A stretch of 64,000 nt of DNA from Citrobacter sp. FP75 (GCF_018342065.1 NZ_JAFDOE010000003.1:558001-622000), one strand, 5' to 3'; positions 38,153-53,127 are shown, counted from the stretch's first letter. Notes: generated by a model not told the origin, from the sequence alone. Numbers and translations: made by a program.

Positions 38153-38820
38153 TGTTTAAACATGTATACGTTGATTTGTGTGATACTTTAATTAAAGGAA
38201 ACACGACGTTCATGTTCTTGGATTCCTTTTTTAGTCGACATTATAATAATCGTTATTGGTTTTATAGAAAGATTAGCACGTCATTAATAATGAGAGTTCT
38301 ATTCAAATTATTGCTCTCAGCTAAAATTGATCTAAACAGAAGAATCGCCATTCGTTATTTAAATGGATACAACATAGATTCTCTTAGAGAACATGTGAAA
38401 TGGATGCTAGATAATAATGTTTTTGTGGAGAATAAGGAACTTGTTGAAATCATACATTGTGCTAAAAGCAAACACATTCCAGTAACGATTATTTCTGCCT
38501 CTTTAGATTTCATTGTTGAAGTAGTAGCATCTTGTTATTCAACTGATTATTTCAGTAGCAAACTTTTGTATAAGGATGGATGCTGTCAGGGACGTATCAT
38601 GCTTGACCTTCTCTTTGAAAAGGATAAGGTTTTTAATAATGTTGAGAAAGCCAGCGATACTTACTGTTTTATAAGCGATAACATTCAAGATGTTAAAGTG
38701 CTAAAATCTTGTAAGTATGGTTTTGGCGTTCCGAATTTAAAAAATAGAAAGGTATTCATTGATAATGATATTGAGCTTATCAATTATGATAAGCTTATTA
38801 ACCTGATTAAGAGTGAATGA
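38152..38820 (+). CDS. HAD-superfamily protein paired with a UbiA-like gene
   Basis: 222 residues. An HAD-IB-like protein: motif I reads VDLCDTLIKGNT (Asp8 nucleophile, Thr12), motif II is IISAS, motif IV is ISDNIQD. The usual second Asp of the DxDxT motif is Cys10 here, which could weaken phosphatase activity. With the UbiA-like gene starting inside its stop (ATGA) it looks like a two-gene unit, as for the phosphatase that removes the 5-phosphate from polyprenyl-phosphoribose. Alternative: a regulatory or inactive partner. SD GGAGGA at 38142-38147; TAATG overlap. Confidence 0.7.
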   Translation: MFKHVYVDLCDTLIKGNTTFMFLDSFFSRHYNNRYWFYRKISTSLIMRVLFKLLLSAKIDLNRRIAIRYLNGYNIDSLREHVKWMLDNNVFVENKELVEIIHCAKSKHIPVTIISASLDFIVEVVASCYSTDYFSSKLLYKDGCCQGRIMLDLLFEKDKVFNNVEKASDTYCFISDNIQDVKVLKSCKYGFGVPNLKNRKVFIDNDIELINYDKLINLIKSE

Positions 38821-39611
38821 TTGTGAAAGAATATAGTATTTTTTATATTCCATTCTGGTATTCGATACAAACCAGATTTCGAACAATTCCAAGATTTTGT
38901 TCATGGGTTATAATCTATTTAATTCCTGTTTTATTGTGTTTCTTTTTTGTTTCCTCGATCTTTAATTATATTTTTTTGTTGAAATCATTTTTGGGCGTTG
39001 TATTAGTCTACAATTTATATGAGATTGGATATATATATAATGATGCAGAGACAATAAAAAAAGAATCATCACCTACGATGAGGCTTAGCAACTCTCAAAT
39101 ACAATTTTATGAAAATAACAAGAGGAATATTTATAACTTCCGTTTTTTTGTTGCAGCAGTGATAACATTTTGTCTGTCTTTCTATGATGGGGTATTGCTA
39201 TTCTTGCTTGCTGCTTGGGCAATAATTCCAGCTTACATGTTGTATAACTCCGTCAGGAGTAGATTAAATCTACCATTGCATTTCGTGTTGGTAACGCTGA
39301 GGTATTGTTCACCAGTATTACTATTTACGGGGTGCGATAATATTTATATCGGTTTTGTAATGATTTTATTGTTCCCACTTATAAATACACTTGAAAGATG
39401 TGCTGAAAGTAGATTTAAGCTGAATTTTTTTAAAGATTTTTTTCTAGTAAATAGGAAAAGTGGACGTTATATATATTACTTCACTTTACTTGTTATGGGA
39501 CTTGTCTGCATATATGTGTTTGGGGATTACATATACTTTGTTTTTTCTTGCTATGCTTTGTATTATATGATTTTTAGGTTCTTATCCGCACAGGTAAATA
39601 TTAATGAATGA
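38817..39611 (+). CDS. UbiA-family membrane prenyl-phosphate transferase (DPPR synthase-like)
   Basis: 264 residues, about seven to nine membrane helices. The polar motif NDAETIKKESSPTMRL at residues 75-90 fits the NDxxDxxxD motif and following PTxR of the UbiA branch that contains decaprenylphosphoryl-5-phosphoribose synthase (Rv3806c); Thr79 and Glu83 replace the second and third Asp. NTLERCAESR near residue 188 could be the second acidic motif. This branch uses PRPP. In the O-antigen setting it suggests addition of ribofuranose or a derived pentofuranose, directly or as a polyprenyl-linked donor. A farnesyl-type function is less likely here. ATGA overlap with the HAD gene. Confidence 0.65.
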   Translation: MIVKEYSIFYIPFWYSIQTRFRTIPRFCSWVIIYLIPVLLCFFFVSSIFNYIFLLKSFLGVVLVYNLYEIGYIYNDAETIKKESSPTMRLSNSQIQFYENNKRNIYNFRFFVAAVITFCLSFYDGVLLFLLAAWAIIPAYMLYNSVRSRLNLPLHFVLVTLRYCSPVLLFTGCDNIYIGFVMILLFPLINTLERCAESRFKLNFFKDFFLVNRKSGRYIYYFTLLVMGLVCIYVFGDYIYFVFSCYALYYMIFRFLSAQVNINE

Positions 39612-40431
39612 TAGTCCGCAATCATTTAGTGTATTGATGTCTTTATACGATAAAGAAAAACCAGATTATCTTGACTCATGCTTTGCAAGTATTGCAAATC
39701 AAATATTGTTGCCTGCGGAGGTTATTTGTGTTTTTGATGGCCCACTTAATGCTGAGTTAGAAGATGTTGTTTCAAAATGGATTAAGGTTTTGAATATAAA
39801 CATTGTGAGACTTCCTGTTAATGTTGGATTGGGTAAAGCTCTTAATAAAGGACTTGAACATTGCTCTTTTAACATTGTGGCTCGAATGGATTCAGACGAT
39901 ATTTGTTTGCCAGAGCGTTTTCAAAAACAAATCCCCCTTTTCTTTAGTGATGAAGAACTTGTCTTGCTGGGAGCTGGCATTGATGAGTTTGAAACATGTG
40001 AAAACATAGTTAAATCTGTCCGCAGTGTTCCATCATCTCATTCTGAAATTCGAGAGATATGTAAGGTGAAAAACCCGTTCAATCATATGACTGTGGTTTT
40101 TAGGAAAAATGAAATTTTATCACTTGGTGGTTATAAACATCATTTTTTAATGGAGGATTATAACCTTTGGCTTCGAGTTATTGCTAAAGGATATAAAGTA
40201 GGAAATATTAATAGTTCACTTGTTAAAGCTCGGGTTGGTAATGGGATGGTCGGTAGGCGAAAGGGAATTAAATATATTAAAAGTGAGTGGAAAATTTTTC
40301 TGCTAAAGAAGAACCTTGGACTGCAATCTTTTTTTCCCGGGGTAGGTGTTTTTTTGATGCGCTCGGTCCCTCGCTTGCTTCCTAAAACTTTGCTCTCAAT
40401 GCTTTACAGTATGTCAAGGACTAAGAGCTAA
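39604..40431 (+). CDS. GT2 glycosyltransferase, last gene of the O-antigen locus
   Basis: 275 residues. FSVLMSLYDKEKPDYL and VFDGP start the nucleotide fold; ARMDSDD near residue 98 is the metal-binding motif; MEDYNLWLRV is the likely catalytic region. The pattern is like the AmsE and related Gal/GalNAc/GlcNAc transferases, but the sugar is not fixed by it. It overlaps the UbiA-like gene by eight bases. The locus ends 184 bases before gnd, in AT-rich DNA. Confidence 0.85.
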   Translation: MNDSPQSFSVLMSLYDKEKPDYLDSCFASIANQILLPAEVICVFDGPLNAELEDVVSKWIKVLNINIVRLPVNVGLGKALNKGLEHCSFNIVARMDSDDICLPERFQKQIPLFFSDEELVLLGAGIDEFETCENIVKSVRSVPSSHSEIREICKVKNPFNHMTVVFRKNEILSLGGYKHHFLMEDYNLWLRVIAKGYKVGNINSSLVKARVGNGMVGRRKGIKYIKSEWKIFLLKKNLGLQSFFPGVGVFLMRSVPRLLPKTLLSMLYSMSRTKS

Positions 40432-40521
40432 ATATATTCGGGTCTCAGCTATAAAATAAGTATCCATAGGTAAATGGGCGAAAATTGCTGTTAGCAATGT
40501 CAGTTTGTGATCTTAAATGAC

Positions 40522-40527
40522 TATACT
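40522..40527 (+). promoter_or_regulatory. Candidate -10 of the gnd promoter
   Basis: TATACT 89 bases before the gnd start, in the 184-bp gap that follows the O-antigen genes. No strong -35 lies 16-18 bases upstream (TGTCAG at 18 bases is weak). AGGAG precedes the gnd ATG. Confidence 0.35.
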
Positions 40528-40615
40528 ATCAAGCGAAGCAATACTAGGTTAACATCAACGATATATCCAAGCCGCGCATAAGTCGCGCGGTGACCACACC
40601 TGACAGGAGTATGTA

Positions 40616-42022
40616 ATGTCCAAGCAACAGATCGGCGTCGTCGGTATGGCAGTGATGGGGCGCAACCTGGCGCTCAACATCGAAAGCCGTGGTTATACCG
40701 TCTCCATCTTCAACCGCTCTCGTGAAAAAACTGAGGAAGTTGTTGCCGAGAACCCGGGTAAAAAGCTGGTGCCTTATTACACGGTGAAAGAGTTCGTTGA
40801 GTCTCTGGAAACCCCACGTCGTATCCTGTTAATGGTGAAAGCAGGTGCAGGTACAGACGCTGCTATTGATTCCCTGAAACCGTATCTGGATAAAGGCGAC
40901 ATCATTATTGATGGCGGTAACACTTTCTTCCAGGACACCATTCGTCGCAACCGCGAGTTGTCCGCGGAAGGCTTTAACTTCATCGGTACCGGTGTTTCCG
41001 GTGGTGAAGAGGGCGCACTGAAAGGGCCTTCTATCATGCCTGGTGGCCAGAAAGAAGCGTACGAACTGGTTGCGCCGATTTTAACTAAAATCGCTGCGAT
41101 TGCTGAAGATGGCGAACCGTGTGTGACCTATATTGGCGCTGACGGTGCGGGCCACTATGTGAAGATGGTTCACAACGGCATCGAATATGGCGACATGCAG
41201 CTGATTGCAGAAGCGTACTCTCTGCTGAAAGGCGGTTTGAACCTGTCTAACGACGAGCTGGCAAGCACTTTCACCGAGTGGAACGAAGGCGAGCTGAGCA
41301 GCTACTTAATCGACATCACCAAAGACATCTTCACCAAAAAAGATGAAGAGGGTAAATACCTTGTTGATGTGATTCTGGATGAAGCGGCGAATAAAGGCAC
41401 CGGAAAGTGGACCAGCCAGAGCTCTCTGGATCTCGGTGAGCCGTTGTCTCTGATCACGGAGTCCGTATTCGCGCGTTATATCTCTTCCCTGAAAGAGCAG
41501 CGCGTTGCGGCTTCTAAAGTCCTGACAGGTCCTAAGGCCAAGCTTGCAGACGACAAAGCCGAATTTATCGAGAAAGTGCGTCGTGCACTGTACCTGGGTA
41601 AAATTGTCTCCTACGCTCAGGGCTTCTCCCAACTGCGTGCAGCGTCTGACGAACACAACTGGGATTTGAACTATGGTGAGATTGCCAAAATCTTCCGTGC
41701 TGGTTGTATCATTCGTGCACAGTTCCTGCAGAAAATAACCGATGCGTACGCTAAAAATGCTGGTATCGCCAACCTGCTGCTGGATCCGTACTTCAAAAAT
41801 ATTGCCGATGAGTATCAGCAGGCGCTGCGTGATGTTGTCGCGTATGCCGTGCAGAACGGCATTCCTGTTCCGACCTTCTCCGCTGCGGTTGCCTACTACG
41901 ACAGCTATCGTGCAGAAGTACTGCCTGCTAACCTGATCCAGGCACAGCGTGACTACTTCGGGGCGCATACTTATAAACGCACTGATAAAGAAGGTGTGTT
42001 CCACACCGAATGGCTGGATTAA
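40616..42022 (+). CDS. gnd: Gnd, 6-phosphogluconate dehydrogenase
   Basis: 468 residues, as in E. coli. Third step of the oxidative pentose phosphate path: 6-phosphogluconate to ribulose-5-phosphate with [20 protein letters not shown] binds [25 protein letters not shown] and the catalytic Lys in [16 protein letters not shown] are clear, with the C-terminal tail reaching TEWLD. gnd flanks enteric O-antigen loci and is often recombined with them. SD AGGAG eight bases before the ATG. Confidence 0.98.
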   Translation: MSKQQIGVVGMAVMGRNLALNIESRGYTVSIFNRSREKTEEVVAENPGKKLVPYYTVKEFVESLETPRRILLMVKAGAGTDAAIDSLKPYLDKGDIIIDGGNTFFQDTIRRNRELSAEGFNFIGTGVSGGEEGALKGPSIMPGGQKEAYELVAPILTKIAAIAEDGEPCVTYIGADGAGHYVKMVHNGIEYGDMQLIAEAYSLLKGGLNLSNDELASTFTEWNEGELSSYLIDITKDIFTKKDEEGKYLVDVILDEAANKGTGKWTSQSSLDLGEPLSLITESVFARYISSLKEQRVAASKVLTGPKAKLADDKAEFIEKVRRALYLGKIVSYAQGFSQLRAASDEHNWDLNYGEIAKIFRAGCIIRAQFLQKITDAYAKNAGIANLLLDPYFKNIADEYQQALRDVVAYAVQNGIPVPTFSAAVAYYDSYRAEVLPANLIQAQRDYFGAHTYKRTDKEGVFHTEWLD

Positions 42023-42049
42023 TCTGATTTAGCCTAACTGTAAATCCAG

Positions 42050-42078
42050 GCCCGGAGCGCTCCTCCGGGCTTTTTTTT
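42050..42078 (+). terminator. Intrinsic terminator of gnd
   Basis: Stem GCCCGGAG / CTCCGGGC with a five-base loop (42050-42070), followed by eight T residues (42071-42078). Confidence 0.93.
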
Positions 42079-42133
42079 GGGCAAAAAACGGCATTCGGTC
42101 AGGTCTGATAGGCGTAGCCCCCCTAAATCGCGA

Positions 42134-42139
42134 TATAAT
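42134..42139 (+). promoter_or_regulatory. Candidate ugd promoter -10
   Basis: A consensus TATAAT 91 bases before the ugd start. No good -35 is present (GGCGTA at 17 bases), as expected for a promoter driven by activators; ugd (pmrE) in Salmonella answers to PmrA, PhoP and RcsB. Activator sites were not convincingly seen. Confidence 0.4.
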
Positions 42140-42229
42140 GCGCTTACGCTGATCCGATACGACAACGTTGGGTCTAACGATGGTGATTTGTTCACCCTTT
42201 AAATGTTTAACCGGAAGAAGTTAGAGCTA

Positions 42230-43396
42230 ATGAAAATAACGATTTCAGGTACAGGTTACGTAGGTCTGTCGAACGGCATTCTGATTGCCCAGCACCACGA
42301 AGTGGTTGCACTGGATATCGTGCAATCCAAAGTAGACATGCTGAATCAGAAACAGTCACCGATTGCTGATAATGAAATTGAAGAGTATCTGGCCACAAAA
42401 GATCTCAACTTCCGCGCAACCACCGACAAGCAAGATGCATACCGCAATGCGGATTACGTCATTATTGCAACGCCAACTGATTACGATCCTAAAACCAACT
42501 ATTTCAATACCTCCAGCGTGGAGTCAGTCATCAGTGACGTACTGGAGGTGAATCCACAGGCGGTGATGATTATAAAATCAACCATCCCGGTTGGTTTTAC
42601 CCAGTCTATTAAAGAGCGTTTGGGCACGGATAATATTATTTTCTCACCGGAGTTTTTGCGCGAAGGGAAGGCACTTTATGACAATCTTCATCCTTCACGA
42701 ATTGTGATTGGTGAGCGTTCTGCGCGCGCAGAGCGATTTGCGGCCTTGTTGCAGGAAGGGGCAATTAAGCAAAACATCCCCACGTTATTTACCGATTCTA
42801 CTGAAGCCGAAGCGATTAAACTTTTTGCCAATACTTACCTCGCCATGCGCGTGGCGTATTTTAACGAACTTGATAGCTATGCGGAAAGCTTAGGTCTTGA
42901 CACCCGCCAAATCATCGAAGGTGTATGTCTGGATCCGCGAATTGGCAATCACTATAACAATCCGTCATTTGGTTATGGCGGGTATTGCCTGCCGAAAGAC
43001 ACCAAACAACTGCTGGCGAACTATCAGTCGGTCCCTAATAATCTCATCTCAGCCATTGTGGATGCCAACCGTACGCGTAAAGATTTTATTGCTGACTCCA
43101 TCCTTGCGCGCAAACCGAAGGTTGTGGGCGTTTATCGCTTAATCATGAAAAGTGGTTCAGATAACTTCCGCGCATCGTCCATTCAGGGGATCATGAAGCG
43201 GATTAAAGCCAAAGGTGTGCCGGTGATTATTTATGAACCGGTAATGAAAGAGGATGAATTCTTTCACTCGCGGGTTGTACGTGATTTAGATGCCTTTAAA
43301 AATGAAGCGGACATTATCATTTCCAACCGTATGACGCCGGAACTGAGTGATGTCGCCGATAAGGTGTATACTCGCGATCTGTTTGGTAATGACTAA
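42230..43396 (+). CDS. ugd: Ugd, UDP-glucose 6-dehydrogenase
   Basis: 388 residues, same as E. coli. It oxidises UDP-glucose to UDP-glucuronate with two NAD+, feeding colanic acid, L-Ara4N on lipid A, and the epimerase at 43461. [10 protein letters not shown] binds [32 protein letters not shown] and the catalytic Cys in [12 protein letters not shown] are all present. ATG 42230 ([12 protein letters not shown]) is the conserved start; nine more codons are open upstream. Confidence 0.97.
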   Translation: MKITISGTGYVGLSNGILIAQHHEVVALDIVQSKVDMLNQKQSPIADNEIEEYLATKDLNFRATTDKQDAYRNADYVIIATPTDYDPKTNYFNTSSVESVISDVLEVNPQAVMIIKSTIPVGFTQSIKERLGTDNIIFSPEFLREGKALYDNLHPSRIVIGERSARAERFAALLQEGAIKQNIPTLFTDSTEAEAIKLFANTYLAMRVAYFNELDSYAESLGLDTRQIIEGVCLDPRIGNHYNNPSFGYGGYCLPKDTKQLLANYQSVPNNLISAIVDANRTRKDFIADSILARKPKVVGVYRLIMKSGSDNFRASSIQGIMKRIKAKGVPVIIYEPVMKEDEFFHSRVVRDLDAFKNEADIIISNRMTPELSDVADKVYTRDLFGND

Positions 43397-43408
43397 TTCT
43401 TTTCGATA

Positions 43409-43441
43409 CTAAAAGAGGCCCTTTCGCAAGGCCTCTTTTAA
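43409..43441. terminator. Bidirectional terminator between ugd and the epimerase gene
   Basis: Stem AAAAGAGGCC / GGCCTCTTTT with loop bases CTTTCGCAA, with A-tract before and T-tract after, so it can end transcripts from both converging genes. Confidence 0.9.
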
Positions 43442-43460
43442 AACTCAGAATCGAATTGCT

Positions 43461-44465
43461 TTATACCGCGTAGAAGTCGCGGTACCAGTCAACGAAGTTT
43501 TTCACACCGTCTTTAACGGTGGTTTCGGGTTTAAAACCAATCACGTCATACAGTGCTTTAGTGTCCGCACTGGTTTCCAGCACATCACCGGGTTGCAGCG
43601 GCAGCATATTTTTAGTGGCTTCAATGCCTAACGCTTCTTCCAGGGCTTTGATGTAATCCATCAGCTCGACGGGGGCGCTATTGCCAATATTATACACGCG
43701 ATAGGGGGCAATGCTGGTAGCCGGGGTGCCAGTTTCAACAGTCCACTTTGCGTCAGTCTGCGGAATGACATTCTGCAGGCGAATAATCGCCTCGGCAATA
43801 TCATCAATATAGGTAAAGTCACGCTTCATTTTACCGAAGTTATAGACATCAATAGTTTTCCCTTCCAGCATCGCTTTAGTGAACTTAAACAGCGCCATAT
43901 CCGGGCGACCCCATGGGCCGTAAACGGTGAAGAAACGCAGTCCTGTTGTCGGCAACCCATACAAATGTGAATAGGTATGCGCCATCAACTCATTCGCTTT
44001 TTTAGTTGCCGCGTATAAGGAGACCGGATGATCGACGGAATCATCCGTTGAAAACGGCATTTTGCGGTTCAGGCCATACACTGAACTGGAGGAGGCATAG
44101 AGCAGGTGTTTTACGTGATTATGCCGGCACCCTTCCAGCACGTTCAGGAAGCCGGTCAGGTTGGAGTCTGCATAGGCGTGGGGATTTTCGATTGAGTAGC
44201 GGACGCCCGCTTGTGCGGCGAGATGGATCACGCGATCAAAACGCTCGTTTGAGAAGAGTGCCGCCATGCTTTCCCGGTCAGCTAGATCAACTTTGTGAAA
44301 ATGAAAACCAGGCTGTACCAGTAAATCCAGCCGCGCCTGCTTAAGGCTGACATCGTAGTAATCATTGAGATTATCAATACCGACCACCTGATGACCAGCT
44401 TCCAGCAGGCGTTGGCTAACATGGAAGCCGATAAAACCGGCGGCACCCGTAATCAGGTATTTCAT
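43461..44465 (-). CDS. uge: UDP-glucuronate 4-epimerase (uge/gla type)
   Basis: 334 residues. An extended SDR turning UDP-glucuronate into UDP-galacturonate: [15 protein letters not shown] binds NAD, SSSSVYG and [13 protein letters not shown] (Tyr-x3-Lys) are catalytic, and [17 protein letters not shown] is typical of the GlcA epimerases. Its substrate comes from Ugd, encoded convergently 64 bases away. In enterics such a gene is often found between ugd and wzz. GAGGAA precedes the ATG. No GalA transferase is seen in this window, so the use (lipopolysaccharide core, O unit or capsule) is open. Confidence 0.88.
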   Translation of the reverse strand: MKYLITGAAGFIGFHVSQRLLEAGHQVVGIDNLNDYYDVSLKQARLDLLVQPGFHFHKVDLADRESMAALFSNERFDRVIHLAAQAGVRYSIENPHAYADSNLTGFLNVLEGCRHNHVKHLLYASSSSVYGLNRKMPFSTDDSVDHPVSLYAATKKANELMAHTYSHLYGLPTTGLRFFTVYGPWGRPDMALFKFTKAMLEGKTIDVYNFGKMKRDFTYIDDIAEAIIRLQNVIPQTDAKWTVETGTPATSIAPYRVYNIGNSAPVELMDYIKALEEALGIEATKNMLPLQPGDVLETSADTKALYDVIGFKPETTVKDGVKNFVDWYRDFYAV

Positions 44466-44816
44466 TTGTGTTCCTCTGTCAGGCTTAATTATCGCCAGGT
44501 ACCAACGGGCACCACAAAAGAGAGAATCATACCGCCAGACGGCAAAAAAGCTAATTGTAATCTTGATTAGCTTGTCCTATTTTACTGGTTATGCCTTTTT
44601 AATTCATGGTGTGAATTGATTGCACAAACAGAAAGATAGCCGTTGTCTGGTTTTTGCTGTTGACAACGATGATTACCCACGTCACTTTTCCAGTAGTGAT
44701 TAAAATACCAATCAATATCAGTTAAATAATCTGTCATTTTTATCAATAGTCCTATGGCATTAACTATATTTATGACTAAACTATTGGCGTTAAGTCTTTC
44801 CTCATTTAGGGTGTTT
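44466..44816. other. Divergent gap between the epimerase gene and wzz (351 bp)
   Basis: AT-rich, no gene supported. It must hold the promoters for wzz (plus) and the epimerase (minus). The one clear structure is the inverted repeat at 44548-44573 with an A-tract before it. Confidence 0.6.
44544..44573 (-). terminator. Possible leader terminator upstream of the epimerase gene
   Basis: Perfect 8-bp arms AAGCTAAT / ATTAGCTT around ten bases; read on the minus strand the stem is followed by six T residues, so it looks like a weak intrinsic terminator 79 bases before the epimerase ATG. It could attenuate that gene or end antisense transcription from wzz. The stem is poor in GC. Confidence 0.35.
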
Positions 44817-45797
44817 ATGTCTGTCGGTGATAACAACATATCCGGGCGTAGTAACGATCCGGAACAGATTGATTTAATTGATTTAGTGATGCAGTTGTGG
44901 CGTGGAAAAGTAACCATCGTTACCGCAATTGTTGTTGCCATTGTGCTGGCTGTGGGCTATCTGGTCGTTGCTAAGGAGAAATGGACCTCTACAGCGATTA
45001 TTACTCAACCGGATGTTGGACAGATTGCCACGTATAACAACGCACTCAATGTGTTGTATGGTGTCAGTGCCCCTAAGGTTACTGAGTTACAGGCAAACGT
45101 GATTGGCCGTTTTAGTACGTCATTCTCTGCATTGGCGGAAACGCTGGATAATCAGGAAGAACCAGAAAAACTATCGATTGAGCAGTCTGTAAAAGGGCAA
45201 TCATTGCCGTTAGCGGTCTCTTATGTGGCAGGTTCTCCAGAAGAAGCTCAGCGTCAGCTGGCTGAATACATTCAACAAACAGACGAAAAAGTTGCCAAAG
45301 AGCTGGAGCTTGACCTGGCTGATAACATCAAGCTGCAAACCAGTACTCTTGAAGATTCTCTAAAGACTCAGGAAGTGGTCGCTCAGGAACAAAAAGATTT
45401 GCGAATCAAGCAAATCCAGGAAGCGCTGCGTTATGCGCAGCAGGCGGGCGTCACTAAGCCGCAAATTCAGCAAACTCAGGATGTTACACAGGATAGCATG
45501 TTCCTGTTGGGTAGCGATGCCCTGAAATCCATGATTGAGCACGAAGCGACTCGCCCGTTGATTTTCTCAGATAATTACTATCAGACTAAACGAAATCTGC
45601 TGGATATTAAGGCGCTTAAGCTTGAAGGTACTGAATTGCATACCTACCGCTACGTGCTGAAACCGACTTTACCGGTTCGTCGAGACAGTCCGAAAAAAAC
45701 GATCATCCTGGTGCTGGCGGTGCTGCTTGGTGGGATGATTGGCGCGGGCGTGGTACTGGGACGCAATGCGTTACGTGGTTACAAAGCGAAAGCGTAG
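44817..45797 (+). CDS. wzzB: WzzB, O-antigen chain-length regulator
   Basis: 326 residues, same as E. coli. A polysaccharide co-polymerase (PCP-1) with two membrane helices (about 32-52 and 296-316) around a long periplasmic coiled-coil region; PEQIDLIDLVMQLWRGK leads in and the proline-rich LPVRRDSPKK before the second helix is diagnostic. It sets the modal length made by Wzy. ATG 44817 has AGGG about six bases upstream and matches the family; in-frame ATGs at 44754 and 44772 would add non-conserved residues. Confidence 0.96.
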   Translation: MSVGDNNISGRSNDPEQIDLIDLVMQLWRGKVTIVTAIVVAIVLAVGYLVVAKEKWTSTAIITQPDVGQIATYNNALNVLYGVSAPKVTELQANVIGRFSTSFSALAETLDNQEEPEKLSIEQSVKGQSLPLAVSYVAGSPEEAQRQLAEYIQQTDEKVAKELELDLADNIKLQTSTLEDSLKTQEVVAQEQKDLRIKQIQEALRYAQQAGVTKPQIQQTQDVTQDSMFLLGSDALKSMIEHEATRPLIFSDNYYQTKRNLLDIKALKLEGTELHTYRYVLKPTLPVRRDSPKKTIILVLAVLLGGMIGAGVVLGRNALRGYKAKA

Positions 45798-45818
45798 TAA
45801 TCTACTGAGCTGAAAAGC

Positions 45819-45846
45819 AAAAACCGGGCATCGCCCGGTTTTTTTA
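45819..45846. terminator. Bidirectional terminator between wzz and hisI
   Basis: Arms AAACCGGGC / GCCCGGTTT with a three-base loop ATC; T-tract follows on the plus strand and A-tract precedes, so both wzz and the his operon can end here. Confidence 0.93.
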
Positions 45847-45856
45847 CGCCTGAAGA

Positions 45857-46461
45857 TCACTGATGACGCTGGCGTAAATTCTCAATCACCGTCGTCAGGT
45901 CGAGGTCCTGGTCTTGCAGCAGCACCAGCAGATGATACATCAGATCAGAGGCTTCATTTGTCAACTCGAAACGGTCGTTTACGGTCGCTGCCAGTGCGGT
46001 TTCTACGCCTTCTTCGCCCACTTTCTGTGCGATGCGTTTGGTGCCGCTGGCATAGAGTTTCGCCGTGTAAGAGCTTGCCGGGTCAGCGGTTTTGCGTTCA
46101 GCCAGCAGTTGCTCCAGTTGATACAGAAACAGCCACTGATGGCTAGCCTCGCCAAAACAGCTGCTGGTCCCTTTGTGGCAGGTTGGCCCAATCGGGTTCA
46201 CCAGCACCAGCAGGGTGTCGTTATCGCAATCGGGTGTAATGCTGACCACATTGAGGACGTTGCCGGAGGTTTCACCCTTGGTCCACAGGCGTTGTTTGGT
46301 GCGCGAGTAAAAGGTCACTTTGCCGCTATCAAGGGTTTTATCCAGCGCTTCCGGGTTCATATAGCCCAGCATCAATACTTCGCCGGAGACTGCATGCTGG
46401 ACCACGACTGGTATCAGTCCGTCGGTTTTTTCCCAGTCCAGTTCACGGCATTGTTGCTTCG

Positions 46462-46468
<7 letters not shown>
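45857..46468 (-). CDS. hisI: HisI (HisIE), phosphoribosyl-AMP cyclohydrolase / PR-ATP pyrophosphatase
   Basis: 203 residues, same as E. coli. Bifunctional: the N-terminal cyclohydrolase domain has [22 protein letters not shown] with the zinc Cys residues, and the C-terminal pyrophosphatase domain (about 115-203) has [13 protein letters not shown]. Steps two and three of histidine synthesis. Last gene of the operon; it overlaps hisF by seven bases. Confidence 0.98.
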
Positions 46469-51991
<5,523 letters not shown>

Positions 51992-51996
51992 GGCTA

Positions 51997-52896
51997 TCAC
52001 TCCATCATCTTCTCAATCGGCAGCACCAGAATCGAACTGGCACCGAGCGCTTTCAGTTTTTCCATGGTTTCCCAGAACAGGGTTTCGCTGCTGACCATGT
52101 GCATCGCAACGCGCTGCTGATCGCCTGCCAGCGGCAGAATGGTTGGACGCTCTGCGCCTGGCAGCAGGGCGATGACTTCATCCAGACGTTCGGTTGGGGC
52201 GTGCATCATGATGTACTTGGATTCGCGAGCCTGGATAACGCCCTGAATACGGGTCAGCAGTTTATCAATCAACTGCTGCTTGGCTTCGGCCATCTCGCCG
52301 TCGCGCTGAATCAGACAGGCTTTGGAGCGGTAAATGACCTCCACTTCACGCAGGCCGTTGGCTTCCAGCGTGGCGCCGGTTGAGACCAGATCGCAAATCG
52401 CATCGGCCAGGCCCGCACGCGGTGCAACTTCTACCGAGCCGTTTAACAGGCAGGATTTAAACGTGACGCCTTTCTGATCGAGATAACGTTTAAGCAGGTG
52501 CGGATAAGAGGTGGCGACACGTTTACCGTTCAGCGAGGCCGGGCCTTCCCAGGCTTCGTCTGCCGGGGTGGCTAACGAGAGGCGACAGCCGCCGAAGTCC
52601 AGACGACGTAGCGTAAAGTAACGCGGATCTTCGCCCTGCGCCCGACGGTTGAGCAGTTCTTCTTCCAGAACGTTTTCACCAATGATGCCGAGGTCAACCA
52701 CGCCGTCCATCACCAGACCCGGAATATCGTCATCACGCACGCGGAGAATATCAATCGGCATATTCTCTGCCATCGCAATCAGGCGCTGGGTGTGAAGATT
52801 AATTTTAATGCCACAGCGAGCCAGTAATTCGCGTGAATCATCGCTTAAACGGCCTGATTTCTGCATAGCTATGCGTAAACGGGTGTTATCTAACAT
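51997..52896 (-). CDS. hisG: HisG, ATP phosphoribosyltransferase
   Basis: 299 residues, the E. coli length (long, hexameric HisG). First step of histidine synthesis, feedback-inhibited by histidine through the C-terminal domain. [14 protein letters not shown] is the PRPP-binding loop. The start ATG 52896 ([17 protein letters not shown]) matches the family. The frame is open further upstream into the attenuator, which is not coding. PRPP used here is also the proposed donor for the UbiA-like gene. Confidence 0.98.
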   Translation of the reverse strand: MLDNTRLRIAMQKSGRLSDDSRELLARCGIKINLHTQRLIAMAENMPIDILRVRDDDIPGLVMDGVVDLGIIGENVLEEELLNRRAQGEDPRYFTLRRLDFGGCRLSLATPADEAWEGPASLNGKRVATSYPHLLKRYLDQKGVTFKSCLLNGSVEVAPRAGLADAICDLVSTGATLEANGLREVEVIYRSKACLIQRDGEMAEAKQQLIDKLLTRIQGVIQARESKYIMMHAPTERLDEVIALLPGAERPTILPLAGDQQRVAMHMVSSETLFWETMEKLKALGASSILVLPIEKMME

Positions 52897-52942
52897 TCTC
52901 TTGTCCTCGTTATCCTGTCTGAATCGGTCTGGGTTACGCACC

Positions 52943-52978
52943 AAAAAAAAGCCCCCGGAAGAATTCTTCCGGGGGCTT
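52943..52978 (-). terminator. his operon attenuator
   Basis: On the minus strand, a 14-bp GC-rich stem, AGCCCCCGGAAGAA / TTCTTCCGGGGGCT, then eight T residues, between hisL and hisG. This is the classic his attenuator: when charged tRNA-His is scarce, ribosomes stall on the hisL codons and the stem does not form. Confidence 0.96.
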
Positions 52979-53040
52979 TCTCATACGCTCATGCACCACT
53001 GGAAGATTTAAATGTCTCCCAGCACACATCGCCTGAAAGA

Positions 53041-53088
53041 CTAGTCAGGATGATGGTGATGATGGTGTTTAAATTGAGCGCGTGTCAT
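53041..53088 (-). CDS. hisL: HisL, his operon leader peptide
   Basis: A 15-codon peptide, MTRAQFKHHHHHHPD, followed by TAG. Six consecutive His codons (CAC CAT CAT CAC CAT CAT) sense charged tRNA-His. E. coli and Salmonella have seven in a row and 16 residues as I recall; Ala4 replaces Val. It lies 62 bases before the attenuator stem. Confidence 0.96.
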   Translation of the reverse strand: MTRAQFKHHHHHHPD

Positions 53089-53127
53089 AAATTTTCTCGA
53101 TGAATGTTTATTCATTTGATGTCTTTT

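Noticed and set aside
42196-42212. PmrA-box-like TTTAA repeat before ugd
   Set aside because: The spacing and sequence do not match the PmrA direct repeat well, and it lies downstream of the likely start site.
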